From NCBI GenBank assembly GCA_003134655.1, contig PLBY01000059.1, positions 125,177 to 189,176 of the forward strand: a stretch of DNA of 64,000 nucleotides. Direction: 5' to 3'. Position numbers and translations under genes: made by a program. A model generated the notes under the pieces. That model had not been told where the DNA came from, did not search any database, and saw only the letters and a list, made by a program, of their open reading frames with translations. Source of the DNA: Acidobacteriaceae bacterium (lineage in GTDB: Bacteria > Acidobacteriota > Terriglobia > Terriglobales > Acidobacteriaceae). Positions 45,829 to 55,265 of the stretch are shown piece after piece; the stretch's first letter is position 1, and each line of letters starts with the position of its first letter.

Positions 45829-47661
45829 TTAGTTGCCCGAGCCCGAGTTGGCGGCCGCGGTGGTCGGAGCCGCAACTGGAGCGGCGGCGCCTGTACCGTA
45901 CCGGATCAACCGCGGAAAGAAGGGCGTGACCTCAAACGGCATCTTGTCACGCGCCGAGGTGATGGCGACCGGAACCGTCTTCACCATTTCCGCCTTGTCA
46001 TCCCAGGGATTGATCTTCACGCGGCCGCCGAGGGGCAGCGCAGCGATCTGATCCAGTTTGGTGTTATCCAGCGCCGGGCCCTGCGTAGCCAGAGCGCTCA
46101 AGCGGTTGACCGTTCCGTTTTCCGCCAGCGGGTTGCCCAGGTGCGTGGTCAGCAGTGCGCTCAGTTGCGGAGCGCGCAGTTGCAGCGCCTTCAGGAACAA
46201 GCCCACGTTGTCCAGTTTCTGTGCGTAAGGCGAGTTCTTCAGAAGCTCGACAGCTTTCTTGTCGGCAGCCGCTTCTTCTTCCGGAATGTGTTTGAAGCCG
46301 AGGTTCTGATACGTTCCCTCGTCCGAGAACAGCATGCGGTCGTTGAACGCGTACTTGCTGCCCAGGTTGTGGCCAAGCACGATGTGCGCGAGTTCATGCG
46401 AGAGCACAGCCGCCAGGCTGGCCTCGTCGGGAAGCACGTCCACCAAGCCTCGGCTGATCACGATGGTGTTGCCCACGCTAAAGGTTTCCAGCGGGGAAGT
46501 AAGAAGGACGCGCGTACGAACCGGGCGCGGCAGGTCGATGTTGTTGGTGACCTCCAGGTTGTTTACGACAGTCTGGAGAATGCGGTCGAGATCGCCATCG
46601 GGCGCGAGCAATCCAGCGTTGGTCAGGCGCTCGACAACGTTGTCTTCCGCCTGCTGCTGCCATACCCGCTCAGCCTGCAGCGGTGAGGCATCCTGCGCGG
46701 CCGCACTCTCGTCGGTCACGCTGTCCACGCGGATCTGTGTCAGTTCGTCGTCCTTGCCGCCTTTTTTCAGGTCGTAGCCCCAGATGCGGGTCTGCGCCTT
46801 GAAGGCCAGCTTGTTCTTCACGCCGGCACTGAAGTCGCCTTCTTCGCTGTAGATGAAAGCAGGAACCCAGTAGCCCGGAATCAGGTTCAAGCGCCAGCTG
46901 TCCATGTGAAAGAACATGGCGTTGCGCGGCGCCGGAGCGTAGGTTCCATTCAGGCGCACGATGTTGAATCCCTGATCTTCCACCCAGATGCGGCCAAGGA
47001 AGCGGCCACGGCCGGACTTCGGCTTCGGCGTCACGTCGAATACCAGGCAGCGCACGTCACCCAGGAACTCGCGGCGCGCGTAGTGGAAGTCATAGTGCTC
47101 GCGGTCGAAGTCGGTGCGGTCGGCATAGACCATCCACGAGAATCCGAGGGGCTGGTACTGGACCTTATAGAGCTTGCCAAAGCCGCCCAACAGGCGCGAC
47201 TCCATGCTCCGATTTTCTTCCTTCAGATAGTCTTTGCGGTCGACGGTCTCGCCCATATCCATACGGCCGAGGAAGTAGTGATCCGCGCTCGGCACCGGGC
47301 CCAGTTGCGGATCAGCCGTCAGATTCTGCAGATAGGTCTCGACCACCGGCGTGCGGGTTGCGAGCGCCTTGATCAGACCGTGTTCATGCTCAATAAAGAG
47401 GGTCACCACCTGGTCCATGGTTGTGGGAGCAGGCGATGGAGCTGGTGGCGCGATTGCACCGGCCTGTGCCGCTGCCGGCTGCGCTGCCTGCGTTTGCGCG
47501 GGCTGTGCCGTCGCCGGGGCAGCCTGCTGAGACGATTGCGCTGTCTGCGTCGCATCGGGCGCAGGCGGCTGTGCGGACGGCTGTTGCTCCGCCGCTTGCT
47601 GTGCGGCCGCGCTCATTGATGCCAGCAACGCCGCCGTGAGTATCGCTTTCCAAGTACGCAT
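45829..47661 (-). CDS. Exported M48-family metalloprotease with N-terminal accessory domain
   Basis: The roughly 610-residue protein has a signal peptide followed by an Ala/Gln/Pro-rich spacer (to about residue 75). A domain at about 90-270 with beta-rich segments (CLVFDVTPKPKSGRGRFLGR, VEDQGFNIVRL) resembles lipoprotein-carrier (LolA-like) folds. The M48 peptidase domain carries the zinc site VLSHELAHIVLGHN near residue 420 and the third ligand in PEEEAAADKKA. BepA/LoiP-type M48 enzymes keep the outer membrane in order. ATG 47661 has GGAGAAAAG upstream. It follows the TonB-like gene by 93 bases. Confidence 0.87.
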   Translation of the reverse strand: MRTWKAILTAALLASMSAAAQQAAEQQPSAQPPAPDATQTAQSSQQAAPATAQPAQTQAAQPAAAQAGAIAPPAPSPAPTTMDQVVTLFIEHEHGLIKALATRTPVVETYLQNLTADPQLGPVPSADHYFLGRMDMGETVDRKDYLKEENRSMESRLLGGFGKLYKVQYQPLGFSWMVYADRTDFDREHYDFHYARREFLGDVRCLVFDVTPKPKSGRGRFLGRIWVEDQGFNIVRLNGTYAPAPRNAMFFHMDSWRLNLIPGYWVPAFIYSEEGDFSAGVKNKLAFKAQTRIWGYDLKKGGKDDELTQIRVDSVTDESAAAQDASPLQAERVWQQQAEDNVVERLTNAGLLAPDGDLDRILQTVVNNLEVTNNIDLPRPVRTRVLLTSPLETFSVGNTIVISRGLVDVLPDEASLAAVLSHELAHIVLGHNLGSKYAFNDRMLFSDEGTYQNLGFKHIPEEEAAADKKAVELLKNSPYAQKLDNVGLFLKALQLRAPQLSALLTTHLGNPLAENGTVNRLSALATQGPALDNTKLDQIAALPLGGRVKINPWDDKAEMVKTVPVAITSARDKMPFEVTPFFPRLIRYGTGAAAPVAAPTTAAANSGSGN

Positions 47662-47754
47662 GACTCTTTTCTCCAAGTTTCTTTGAACCAATTTTCAGTA
47701 CCCGAACCGTTTCTGTTGACTGGTCAATTGCCAGAGTTACTTCGCCAAAAGTCT

Positions 47755-48798
47755 TCAGTACGCCATCTGGAACGTCACGTGAACCACTGCTGTGGAATCG
47801 ACCGGTTGCCCGGCGCGCAACGCCGGCTTGAACCGGATCTTGTTGGCGGCAGCGATCGCGGCTTCGTCCAGCCCGTGACCCAGCCCGCGTACTATGCGAT
47901 TCACATGCAACGTGCCGTTCGCCGAAAAATTGACCTCGAGAAGCACTTCCCCTTCCAGCCTCAGGCTGCGCGCTTCTTCGGTGTAAACCGGATTCGGTTT
48001 GAACGTGATTTCCACCGGAGTGCTCGCAGGGCCGGAATCCACTAGCGCGATCTTCGGTCCGCCGTGCACCACCTGCTCCGATCCAAATCCGCCGGTCGCG
48101 ACGCCCTGGCCGTTGCTGCGCCCGTCTCCCTTGCCGCCGGTCGCAATGCCGTTGCCGAAATCCGCGCTGGCCACCGTGCCCTTGATTCCTTTGGCTCCGC
48201 CGGATCCGTTGCCCTGTCCCGGACCAACAGGCATGTCAAAACCACCCGCTTGCGCGGCATACAATTTCGCGCCCTGCTTGCCTTCGCCCTTCAAGCCATT
48301 GGGATCGCCAAACCCGCCCGTCTGAACTTTTTCAACGGCAGCGTTCACTGTCGGCTTCTGCGAACTGCCACTAAAATCTCCGGTGTGCACCAGTTGTGGA
48401 CGCGCCCCGCCCATTGCCACCTTTAGTTCCGGAGCCTTGAACTGGTTCACCACAACTTGTGGCGCCTCGACTGGCTTGGGAGCTTCCCGGCGAACTTCGC
48501 GCGGTAGGATTAACTTGGGCTGCTCAAACACCGGGAGCTTCACGGCGGGCAGCAGCTTGGGGTGGACTTCCGGCTTCACCACCTTGATGGGCTTCGGTTC
48601 CGGCCGCAATGACGGCATGGGAATCAGTTCCGTCACGTGGTACTGCACCATCTGCAGCTTCTCCGGAATGATCAACCCGAGGTTGATTACGATGAGCAGG
48701 ACCAGCGCCACCAGTCCATAGGCGGTCGCCAGTGCCCGTTTGTTGATCTTGCGTTCGGGCAGTAATCCGAGTTGAAAGCCGCGGTAAGCCGTCGCCAT
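47755..48798 (-). CDS. TonB-family energy transducer protein
   Basis: The 347-residue protein has one transmembrane helix at about 25-45, a Pro/Lys-rich stretch (EPKPIKVVKPEVHPK), a glycine-rich middle (about 150-230) and a C-terminal TonB domain (about 255-347, with PVYTEEARSLRLEGEVLLEV and IRFKPALRAGQPV). TonB C-terminal domains contact outer-membrane receptors. No exbB/exbD or receptor gene is adjacent, so a general outer-membrane role or a periplasmic structural role is possible. It precedes the M48 protease gene on the same strand. Confidence 0.87.
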   Translation of the reverse strand: MATAYRGFQLGLLPERKINKRALATAYGLVALVLLIVINLGLIIPEKLQMVQYHVTELIPMPSLRPEPKPIKVVKPEVHPKLLPAVKLPVFEQPKLILPREVRREAPKPVEAPQVVVNQFKAPELKVAMGGARPQLVHTGDFSGSSQKPTVNAAVEKVQTGGFGDPNGLKGEGKQGAKLYAAQAGGFDMPVGPGQGNGSGGAKGIKGTVASADFGNGIATGGKGDGRSNGQGVATGGFGSEQVVHGGPKIALVDSGPASTPVEITFKPNPVYTEEARSLRLEGEVLLEVNFSANGTLHVNRIVRGLGHGLDEAAIAAANKIRFKPALRAGQPVDSTAVVHVTFQMAY

Positions 48799-49095
48799 GC
48801 AATTTCACTCCATAGGGTGCCCGGTTGGGGAGAAACGCCGAGCCTTGGAGTCTTAAAAATACGGGAGATAGGACAGGGGGTAAACGTGTCAACGGCTCTT
48901 GACCTTAGGTAACTTCAAAAGCGTACTTTTGAGGAATCGGCCCAAAACGGGTGTGGGACAGGGGTTTCGGCCGATGCCATGCGGCTGCGATCCGACGAAA
49001 CCGGGAAGAAAAACCAAAGTGTCCGTGGAAACCACCCCTGAAACCGAATGTGAGGGCTCCGCGCTCTCGGCGGGCTGTTTCGCGTCGTTTCGCAG

Positions 49096-50493
49096 TCAGG
49101 AGCTTGAGCTTTGCGCTCTCTTGCGCAAGTGGGCGAAGATAGCGAACACCGGAACTCCTGCCAGGATGACGAACACTCCATAGCCGGAGTTCGGCCAGTC
49201 GTTCTTGAAGGTGTAGCACAAGAGGGCGGCTGCAACGACGACGAAAACCGCGGGCACGAAGGGATAGCCCCACATGCGATATGGACGCGCCGCCTCTGGT
49301 TCGCGCACCCGAAACACGAAGATCGTGCTGCCCGCGATCATGTAGAAGAGCCACTCCGCAAAAATCGCCAGGGAGAACAGTTGCCGGAAATTCGCTCCCA
49401 GCAGCAAGAGCAAAATCGAGAGCGCGGCCTGCACGACGATGGCGACTGAAGGTGTGTGAAACCGCGAATGCACCTCCGCCAGCGCTCGAAAAAAGTATCC
49501 ATCCCGCGCCACCGCGAAGGGCACGCGTGCGCCGCTCATGATCGTGCCGTTCAGCGTGACCAGCATTGAGATCGCCATACCTGCCGAAACGATGCTCGCG
49601 CCCATGCGTCCCATCACCAGCGCGACTGCATCCGACGCAGGACGCTGGGAGGCTGCGATCACCTTTGCCGGAAGCACGTACTGCACTCCCGCATTGACCA
49701 GCACGTAAAGCACGCCCACAGTGGCCACGCCTGCGATCAGCGCAATCGGAATGTTGCGCTCCGGGCGCTTCACCTCGCCCGCTACCATGTTTAGGTCATT
49801 CCACCCGTCATAGGCCCAGAGCGCTGCCACCAGCGCCGCCATGAAGCCCGCGATCCCACCCTTCGCGCCCACGAAAGTTCCGGCGAAATTGCTCCATCCC
49901 CGGCCGGGTGCATCGCCGAATCCGCTGAAGCAGACCACCACGATCCCCAGGATGATCGCCACTTTCAGCAGCGTAAACACAAGCTGGAATTCGCCAGCCT
50001 TCTTCACGCCGAGATAGTTCAGCAACGAGATGAGAATGGCCGCGGCAATGGCAAACATCTGTCCCCAGTTCACGGCGATCGGCGCGCTGATCAGGTTGAC
50101 CGAGAAGAAAGAGAAGACCGTGAAGGTTCCGAGAATTCGTACCAGCCCCGTGACCACGGTCGCGATCGAAGCCGGCTTGGCGATCACGAACCACGTCCAG
50201 GCGTATAGGAAGCCGCCCAGCGGGCCGTACGCATCGCGCACGTACACGTACTCACCGCCCGCCTGCGGCTTCATCGCTCCCAGTTCCGCGTAGGTGAGCG
50301 CCCCGGCAAACGACAGCAATCCGCCCACTACCCACGCCAGATAAACCAGTTTGGCCGAGCCTACGGCCTGCATCATTTCGGCCGGCACAAGAAAAATTCC
50401 GCTGCCGATGATCGTTCCCACCACCACCGCGGAGGCGTGACTCACCCCGAGATCGCGGGACAGTTCGGGACGGGAAGGGGCTGGCCGGAGCAT
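49096..50493 (-). CDS. APC-family amino acid permease
   Basis: The 465-residue protein has twelve hydrophobic segments and the APC hallmark VVVGTIIGSGIFLVP in helix 1, plus AELGAMKPQAGGEYVY in helix 3. It imports or exchanges amino acids or polyamines. ATG 50493 starts just before the conserved N-terminal SRDLGVSHAS; a longer frame to 50562 adds a non-conserved leader. It is followed by a 297-base spacer without a clear gene and preceded by the SSS symporter gene on the same strand. Confidence 0.9.
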   Translation of the reverse strand: MLRPAPSRPELSRDLGVSHASAVVVGTIIGSGIFLVPAEMMQAVGSAKLVYLAWVVGGLLSFAGALTYAELGAMKPQAGGEYVYVRDAYGPLGGFLYAWTWFVIAKPASIATVVTGLVRILGTFTVFSFFSVNLISAPIAVNWGQMFAIAAAILISLLNYLGVKKAGEFQLVFTLLKVAIILGIVVVCFSGFGDAPGRGWSNFAGTFVGAKGGIAGFMAALVAALWAYDGWNDLNMVAGEVKRPERNIPIALIAGVATVGVLYVLVNAGVQYVLPAKVIAASQRPASDAVALVMGRMGASIVSAGMAISMLVTLNGTIMSGARVPFAVARDGYFFRALAEVHSRFHTPSVAIVVQAALSILLLLLGANFRQLFSLAIFAEWLFYMIAGSTIFVFRVREPEAARPYRMWGYPFVPAVFVVVAAALLCYTFKNDWPNSGYGVFVILAGVPVFAIFAHLRKRAQSSSS

Positions 50494-50577
50494 GGTCGAA
50501 GTGAGACAGTATACGCGAGTGGGTGGAAGAAAAAGCCTTTCACCGCGAAGTTCACAAAGCACAACCCGCGAAGAACG

Positions 50578-52011
50578 CTAAGAAGATCTATTCTTGACGA
50601 CCGCGCTAACTAGTAATCCCACCGCAAATGTCACGGTCGAGCCCATCATTACCCACCAGGTCCACGGCACGTGCGTCCCGAGCCATAGGTATAATTCCAC
50701 GCCAAAGCCGCACGCCATTCCAACCATCGCCCCGCGCTGATTCGCCCGGCGCGTGAGCACCCCCAGCAGAAACACCCCGAGCAGAGCCCCGTAAGCCACG
50801 GAAGCAATCTGCAGCCCCACCTCCACCACGCGTCCCACTTTGTGGAGCGCGATCAACGCCAGACCAAACAGCACGAGGGCCCAGGCGAGCGTAGCCAGCC
50901 GCGACAGGCGCATCTTGGTCTTCTCATCCGCCTGCGGCCGCAGCCGCACATAGAAATCCATGATCGAGGTCGACGAAAGGGAATTCAGTGCCGCGCTCAG
51001 GTTCGACATGGCCGCCGCCAGAATCGCTGCAATCAGCAGCCCTGAGATTCCGTGCGGCATCCGCGTGACAATAAAGGTTGGATAAATCCGGTCTGGCCGG
51101 CCGAACACTGCCGACGGCACGCGGTAGTAAGCCCACAGCATGATGCCAACCGTCAGAAAGAGCGCAAACTGAAACAGCACGGCGGCTCCGCTGGACACTA
51201 AAGCCGTCGCCGATTGTCTCTGGCCGCGCGCCGCTAACAGCCGCTGCACGATCAGCTGATCCGTGCCGTGACTGGCTACGGTGAAGAACGTTCCGCCGAT
51301 CACTCCCGCCCAGAACGTATAAGGAATCCAGACGCTAGGGGTGAAGTCAAACAGCTGCAATTTGCCCGCGCTGGCAGCCGCGATATGAATCGCGCTCCAT
51401 CCTCCGGGAACGAGATGCAGAATGGTCACCAGCCCCACCAGCGTCCCGCCCACGTAAATTGCGGTTTGCACGACGTCGGTCCAGATCACCGCCGCGAGTC
51501 CACCCTCAAACGTGTAAATCACCGTTAATGCCGTGATGATGGCAATCGAGGCCACTTCGCCCGTCCCCAGCGCAATCGATACCACGATCGATACCGCATA
51601 CACGCGCACGCCCTCTGCGGCGGCCCGCGTCAGCAGAAACAGTCCCGCGGTCAGCGAGCGCAGCCCTTTGCCGAAGCGCCGCTCGATCAGTTCGTACGCT
51701 GTATAGAGATCACCGCGGAAGTAGTGCGGTAGTAGAACGAAGCTGATGACGATGCGCCCCACCACGTATCCCATCACGACCTGAAGAAATGTGAAGTTCG
51801 TGTCGTAGGCAAGCCCGGGAATGCTGATAATCGTAAGCGTGCTGGTCTCGGCCGCGACAATCGACAGCGCGATCGCCCACCACGGAATATCCCGCCCAGC
51901 CAGAAAGTAGTCGCGCAGCGAGCGCTGCTTCTTGCGGAAGCGCAGCCCAAACAGCGTGATGCCTGCCAGGTAGAGAGCGATGATCGCGAAATCGAGATGG
52001 TTCAGCCCCAT
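50578..52011 (-). CDS. Sodium:solute symporter (SSS family)
   Basis: The 477-residue membrane protein has about thirteen helices; the N-terminal LDFAIIALYLAGITLFGLRF and RDYFLAGRDIPWWAI, and the sodium-binding-region segment AETSTLTIISIPG, are typical of SSS transporters (SglT/PutP group). The substrate may be a sugar, sialic acid or amino acid. A family A repeat lies directly before the start codon on its 5' side. Upstream are a divergent GlcNAc-kinase-type gene and a cupin gene, so amino-sugar uptake is a reasonable but unproven idea. Confidence 0.88.
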   Translation of the reverse strand: MGLNHLDFAIIALYLAGITLFGLRFRKKQRSLRDYFLAGRDIPWWAIALSIVAAETSTLTIISIPGLAYDTNFTFLQVVMGYVVGRIVISFVLLPHYFRGDLYTAYELIERRFGKGLRSLTAGLFLLTRAAAEGVRVYAVSIVVSIALGTGEVASIAIITALTVIYTFEGGLAAVIWTDVVQTAIYVGGTLVGLVTILHLVPGGWSAIHIAAASAGKLQLFDFTPSVWIPYTFWAGVIGGTFFTVASHGTDQLIVQRLLAARGQRQSATALVSSGAAVLFQFALFLTVGIMLWAYYRVPSAVFGRPDRIYPTFIVTRMPHGISGLLIAAILAAAMSNLSAALNSLSSTSIMDFYVRLRPQADEKTKMRLSRLATLAWALVLFGLALIALHKVGRVVEVGLQIASVAYGALLGVFLLGVLTRRANQRGAMVGMACGFGVELYLWLGTHVPWTWWVMMGSTVTFAVGLLVSAVVKNRSS

Positions 52012-52017
52012 AGCTTA

Positions 52018-52068
52018 GTAGCGCCGGCATCCTGCCGGCTGTCGTGGCGGCGTCTCGCCGCCACCCCC
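52018..52068. repeat. Palindromic repeat, family A (copy 3)
   Basis: GTAGCGCCGGCATCCTGCCG then CTGTCGTGGCGGCGTCTCGC and CGCCACC: same layout as the other copies with compensating changes (GCCGGCATCCTGCCGGC) that keep the stem. Unlike the other copies it does not overlap a stop codon; it lies seven bases upstream of the SSS symporter start on the minus strand. Confidence 0.7.
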
Positions 52069-52148
52069 GGCGAGCGGCGCTAGTCTCTGCGGCCTTGCTT
52101 AGCGAACTCCGCGGTCAAAAACCTTTTCACTGCTCCTAACAGCGCACC

Positions 52149-52547
52149 TCACACCACCTTGCGAGTGACGCTCTCCGCTGGATCATAGGTTTCGGAGGAA
52201 ATCGCCACCCACCACAAAGTCCCGTCCCCGTCATTCCGCACCGCGTGCGACGCATCCGGGGATACCAGCACCAGCACGGCGCAACTGCCATCGAACGCGC
52301 GATGTTGAGCGGACGATCCGTCGCCCTCGTCCCAATGGAAGGACCACTTTGCTCCAGGTAGCACCACGATTGCCTCGCGCCGCCGCAAATGATAATGATT
52401 GCCGCGCACCGCCCCCGGCTTCATCGACGCCAGATGCACGTCCGCCATGCGCCCCACGAACGCGAGCGCTTCCGCCGGCGCCATAAAGCTGAAGCCGCGC
52501 GCATCGCCGTTGTTGTTGAGTTCCGTGATCTGAACTTTCGTGGTCAT
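52149..52547 (-). CDS. Small cupin-fold protein
   Basis: The 132-residue single-domain cupin has the motif PGAVRGNHYHLRRREAIVVL (metal or substrate loop) and a later DASHAVRNDGDG second motif. It resembles the sugar-epimerase-like cupins (FdtA/WxcM and CapF C-terminal type). The start at 52547 is chosen because the antisense frame upstream overlaps the divergent kinase gene. Function unknown; a role in sugar or surface-glycan metabolism is possible, given the adjacent GlcNAc kinase-type gene. Confidence 0.7.
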   Translation of the reverse strand: MTTKVQITELNNNGDARGFSFMAPAEALAFVGRMADVHLASMKPGAVRGNHYHLRRREAIVVLPGAKWSFHWDEGDGSSAQHRAFDGSCAVLVLVSPDASHAVRNDGDGTLWWVAISSETYDPAESVTRKVV

Positions 52548-52673
52548 GTGAGTATCGCTCAAGCAATTTCTAATTATGGAAGCAATCCCCCGTTTGCGCG
52601 AGTGAGACTCTATAGTCCCCACTCCAGCCAGGCACCACGGCAATCGGCAACAGCTCTGTGTTAGAAATAAAAC

Positions 52674-53594
52674 GTGTCCTACTATCTCGGCATCGACGGC
52701 GGCGGTACCAAGACCACGTGCGCCGTGGGCGATGAATCGCACCTCCTCGCGACCGCGACGGCAGGCCCCAGCAACATTGTCCGCGTCGGAGAAGTGCAAG
52801 CCCGCGAGTCGCTGCAGCGATCGGTGCGCCAGGCATGCGCCGCCGCCGGTATTACTCCCGCCCAGGTGGTGCGCACCTGCGTGGGCGGTTCCGGCGCCGC
52901 TCATCCGGAATTGGCCGAGGTCGTGCGCCGTTCTCTGGCGGAGATTCTGACCGCTCCCATCGATGTTGTCGGCGACATGCAGATCGCACTGGAGGCCGCC
53001 TTCGACGCCGGCCCGGGCGTGATTGTCATCGCAGGCACAGGTTCGATTGCCTATGGCCGCGACCAGCAGGGAACCACCCTCCGCGCCGGAGGTTGGGGAT
53101 TTGCCATCGGTGACGAAGGCTCCGCGCACTGGATTGGACGCGTCGCCGTCAGCGCCGTTCTGCGCGCGGCTGATCCGCGCGGCGGAACTCCCCAGCCGTT
53201 GCAGGACTCGGCTTTCTCCGCGGCACTCTGCAAAGTTTGGGGAGTGACCTCGCTTCCCGATCTCGCCCGCGCCGCCAACTCGGTTCCTCCTCCCGACTTC
53301 GCGGCTCTTTTCCCAGCGGTCGCTGCCAGCCCGGACGATCTGGCCGCACAGGTGCTCACCAAAGCGGGCAGGGAACTTGCCGATGTAGCGGCGGTGGTGA
53401 TTCGCCGTCTCTTCGCGAAAGGACACACCGCTTCCGTCCCAGTGGCCATGACTGGTGGCGTCTTTCGTCACGCGCCGCTGGTGCGGCAGGTTTTTTACAA
53501 TGAACTTCGCGCACTTGATCCGCGGGTGGAAGTGAACCCGCAGGTTGTGGAACCCGTCGAGGGAGCGCTCCGGATGGCGCGCCGAGCCAAATAG
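52674..53594 (+). CDS. BadF/BadG/BcrA/BcrD-type ATPase, N-acetylglucosamine kinase-like
   Basis: The 306-residue ASKHA-fold kinase has phosphate-1 GIDGGGTKTTCAVG at residues 6-19, a GDMQIALEAA segment, GTGSIAYGRD (phosphate 2) and GWGFAIGDEGSAHWIG, as in GlcNAc kinases. It phosphorylates an amino sugar or is the activator of a related enzyme. GTG start. The stop is followed after 36 bases by a helical-repeat gene in the same direction. Confidence 0.85.
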   Translation: MSYYLGIDGGGTKTTCAVGDESHLLATATAGPSNIVRVGEVQARESLQRSVRQACAAAGITPAQVVRTCVGGSGAAHPELAEVVRRSLAEILTAPIDVVGDMQIALEAAFDAGPGVIVIAGTGSIAYGRDQQGTTLRAGGWGFAIGDEGSAHWIGRVAVSAVLRAADPRGGTPQPLQDSAFSAALCKVWGVTSLPDLARAANSVPPPDFAALFPAVAASPDDLAAQVLTKAGRELADVAAVVIRRLFAKGHTASVPVAMTGGVFRHAPLVRQVFYNELRALDPRVEVNPQVVEPVEGALRMARRAK

Positions 53595-53630
53595 TTCGGG
53601 GCGGACGCTCCTTCCGACAAGCGATGCCGC

Positions 53631-54383
53631 ATGAATTCGGAAAACGAAAATGCGATCGAATCACCACGCTCGCCGGAATCGTCACCCGGTCTCGCCTCTC
53701 CCAACTTCGACGCCGCTGAGTCTACTCTGACCGCGGATCTCGCCCTCGCCGCCGTGAAAGATCGCAACTTGCCTTCCGAAGTGATCGAACAGATCAGTCA
53801 CAACGCTGCGGTGATGAAATCGCGCAAAGTCCGCGTGGCTCTGGCGGCTCATCCTCGCGCTCCCCGGCGCATTGCACTCCGCCTGATTCGCGAACTCTAC
53901 ACCTTCGATCTCATGCAGTTCTCGCTGATCCCCACCGTAGCCGCAGACCTGAAGCGGGTTGCCGACGAAATGCTGGTGGCGCGCCTGGCTTCCATCACTC
54001 TGGGTGAGCGCATTGCGCTGGCGCGCCGGTCGTCCGCCATGGTGGCCGCCGCGCTGTTGCTCGACAAGGAATCACGCGTCTGGCAGACCGCGCTCGAGAA
54101 TCCCCGCCTTACCGAGGCTGGCATCGTCAGGGCGTTGTTGCGTCCGGCTGCGACCCCGACTTTCGTCAAAGCAGTCTGCCATCACGCCAAGTGGTCGCTA
54201 CGTCCTGAGATTCGAATGGCGCTGTTGCGGAACGAAAACACACCCATGGCCCGAGCCCTCGAATTCGCCCGCCGCCTGCCGCCCGCGCAACTGCGCGACA
54301 TTCTGCACGCGTCGCGCCTGCCCGAGAAAATCAAGGCGTACCTGAGGAAAGATTTGGAGAGTAACGCCCGCTCAAGAAACTGA
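53631..54383 (+). CDS. Helical-repeat (HEAT/LRV-like) protein of unknown function
   Basis: The 250-residue protein has an acidic, disordered N-terminus (about 1-33), then six or so helix pairs with recurring elements such as VRVALAAHPRAPRRIALRLI, VWQTALENPRLTEAGIVRAL and IRMALLRNENTPMARALEFA. The spacing (about 35-40 residues) resembles leucine-rich variant or HEAT repeats, found in protein-binding scaffolds. No signal peptide or membrane helix is visible. It ends just before a heptamer tandem repeat. Confidence 0.7.
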   Translation: MNSENENAIESPRSPESSPGLASPNFDAAESTLTADLALAAVKDRNLPSEVIEQISHNAAVMKSRKVRVALAAHPRAPRRIALRLIRELYTFDLMQFSLIPTVAADLKRVADEMLVARLASITLGERIALARRSSAMVAAALLLDKESRVWQTALENPRLTEAGIVRALLRPAATPTFVKAVCHHAKWSLRPEIRMALLRNENTPMARALEFARRLPPAQLRDILHASRLPEKIKAYLRKDLESNARSRN

Positions 54384-54391
54384 GCTCCGAA

Positions 54392-54433
54392 TACTGAGTA
54401 CCGAGTACTGAGTACTGAGTACTGAGTACTGCC
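54392..54433. repeat. Tandem heptamer repeat (TACTGAG)n
   Basis: Five tandem copies of TACTGAG (one as TACCGAG) plus a partial sixth (TACTGCC) lie between two convergent genes. Each copy overlaps GAGTACTGAG, so the array is partly self-complementary (AGTACT). The copy number could vary by slippage. Confidence 0.8.
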
Positions 54434-54438
54434 TTCCG

Positions 54439-55203
54439 TCACCGTCCCCCGCCAATCTCCAGAATCGCCCCCGTTGTGAAAGCCGCCGCCGGAGACAACA
54501 GCCACAGCACTCCCTCCGCTACTTCGCTCGGCATGCCCGCCCTTCCCATCGGAATCGTTCCCATGAGCCGCTGCAGCCGGCCCGGTTCGCCGTTTGCAGT
54601 GTGCAGGCCGGTTTCGACCAATCCCGGCGCCACTGCATTGACGCGAATGCCCTCCGCAGCCACTTCCCGCGCCAGTCCGATAGTGAAACTGTCGATCACG
54701 CCCTTCGACGCCGCGTAGTGCACCCACTCGCCCGCCGCCCCGGTGCGCGCCGCGATCGAAGAGATGTTCACGATCGCGCCTCCGCTGCCCCCGTGCTTCG
54801 TCGACATCCGCCGCACCGCCTCGCGCGAGCAAAGGATGGTCCCGCCAACATTCACCGCCATGACGTTTGCAATCGCCGCACTCGACACTTCATCCACGCG
54901 CGCGAATCCGCCCGTCACGCCAGCGTTGTTCACGAGCGCCTTGATCGGCCCCAACTCGTGCTCCGCGGTTTCGAATAAACGCACGATGTCCGCTTCGCGC
55001 GAAATACCGCCCTGGATCGAGACAGCCCGCCCGCCGCCAGCCACAATGTCATGAACAACTCTCGATGCTTCGACCTCGCCGGTCGAGAAATTGACCGCAA
55101 TCGCGTATCCGCGTCCGCCCGCGAGCACGGCGACCGCCGCGCCGATCCCGCGACTGGCCCCGGTGACGATGAGCGTGCCCAATTGCTCTTTGTGGTTGGT
55201 CAT
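54439..55203 (-). CDS. SDR-family NAD(P)-dependent oxidoreductase (FabG-like)
   Basis: The 254-residue classical short-chain dehydrogenase has TGASRGIG (residues 15-22), NNAGVTGG, the catalytic Ser in NISSIAA and Y-x3-K in VHYAASKG, plus the C-terminal EVAEGVLWLLSPAAAFTTG segment. It probably reduces or oxidises a carbonyl on a sugar, steroid-like or acyl substrate. The exact substrate is not readable from sequence. It lies between two minus-strand genes and is followed by the heptamer repeat. Confidence 0.88.
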   Translation of the reverse strand: MTNHKEQLGTLIVTGASRGIGAAVAVLAGGRGYAIAVNFSTGEVEASRVVHDIVAGGGRAVSIQGGISREADIVRLFETAEHELGPIKALVNNAGVTGGFARVDEVSSAAIANVMAVNVGGTILCSREAVRRMSTKHGGSGGAIVNISSIAARTGAAGEWVHYAASKGVIDSFTIGLAREVAAEGIRVNAVAPGLVETGLHTANGEPGRLQRLMGTIPMGRAGMPSEVAEGVLWLLSPAAAFTTGAILEIGGGR

Positions 55204-55265
55204 GTCGATCGCAAAGAGAGAAGCCGTGTCGAATTCAGGGATCCGAACTGAGAGCTCAAGTAAGG

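Noticed and set aside
52548..53471. N-terminal extension of the cupin frame to 440 codons
   Set aside because: The extra 308 codons are antisense to the well-supported GlcNAc-kinase-type gene; the cupin fold begins at the ATG at 52547.
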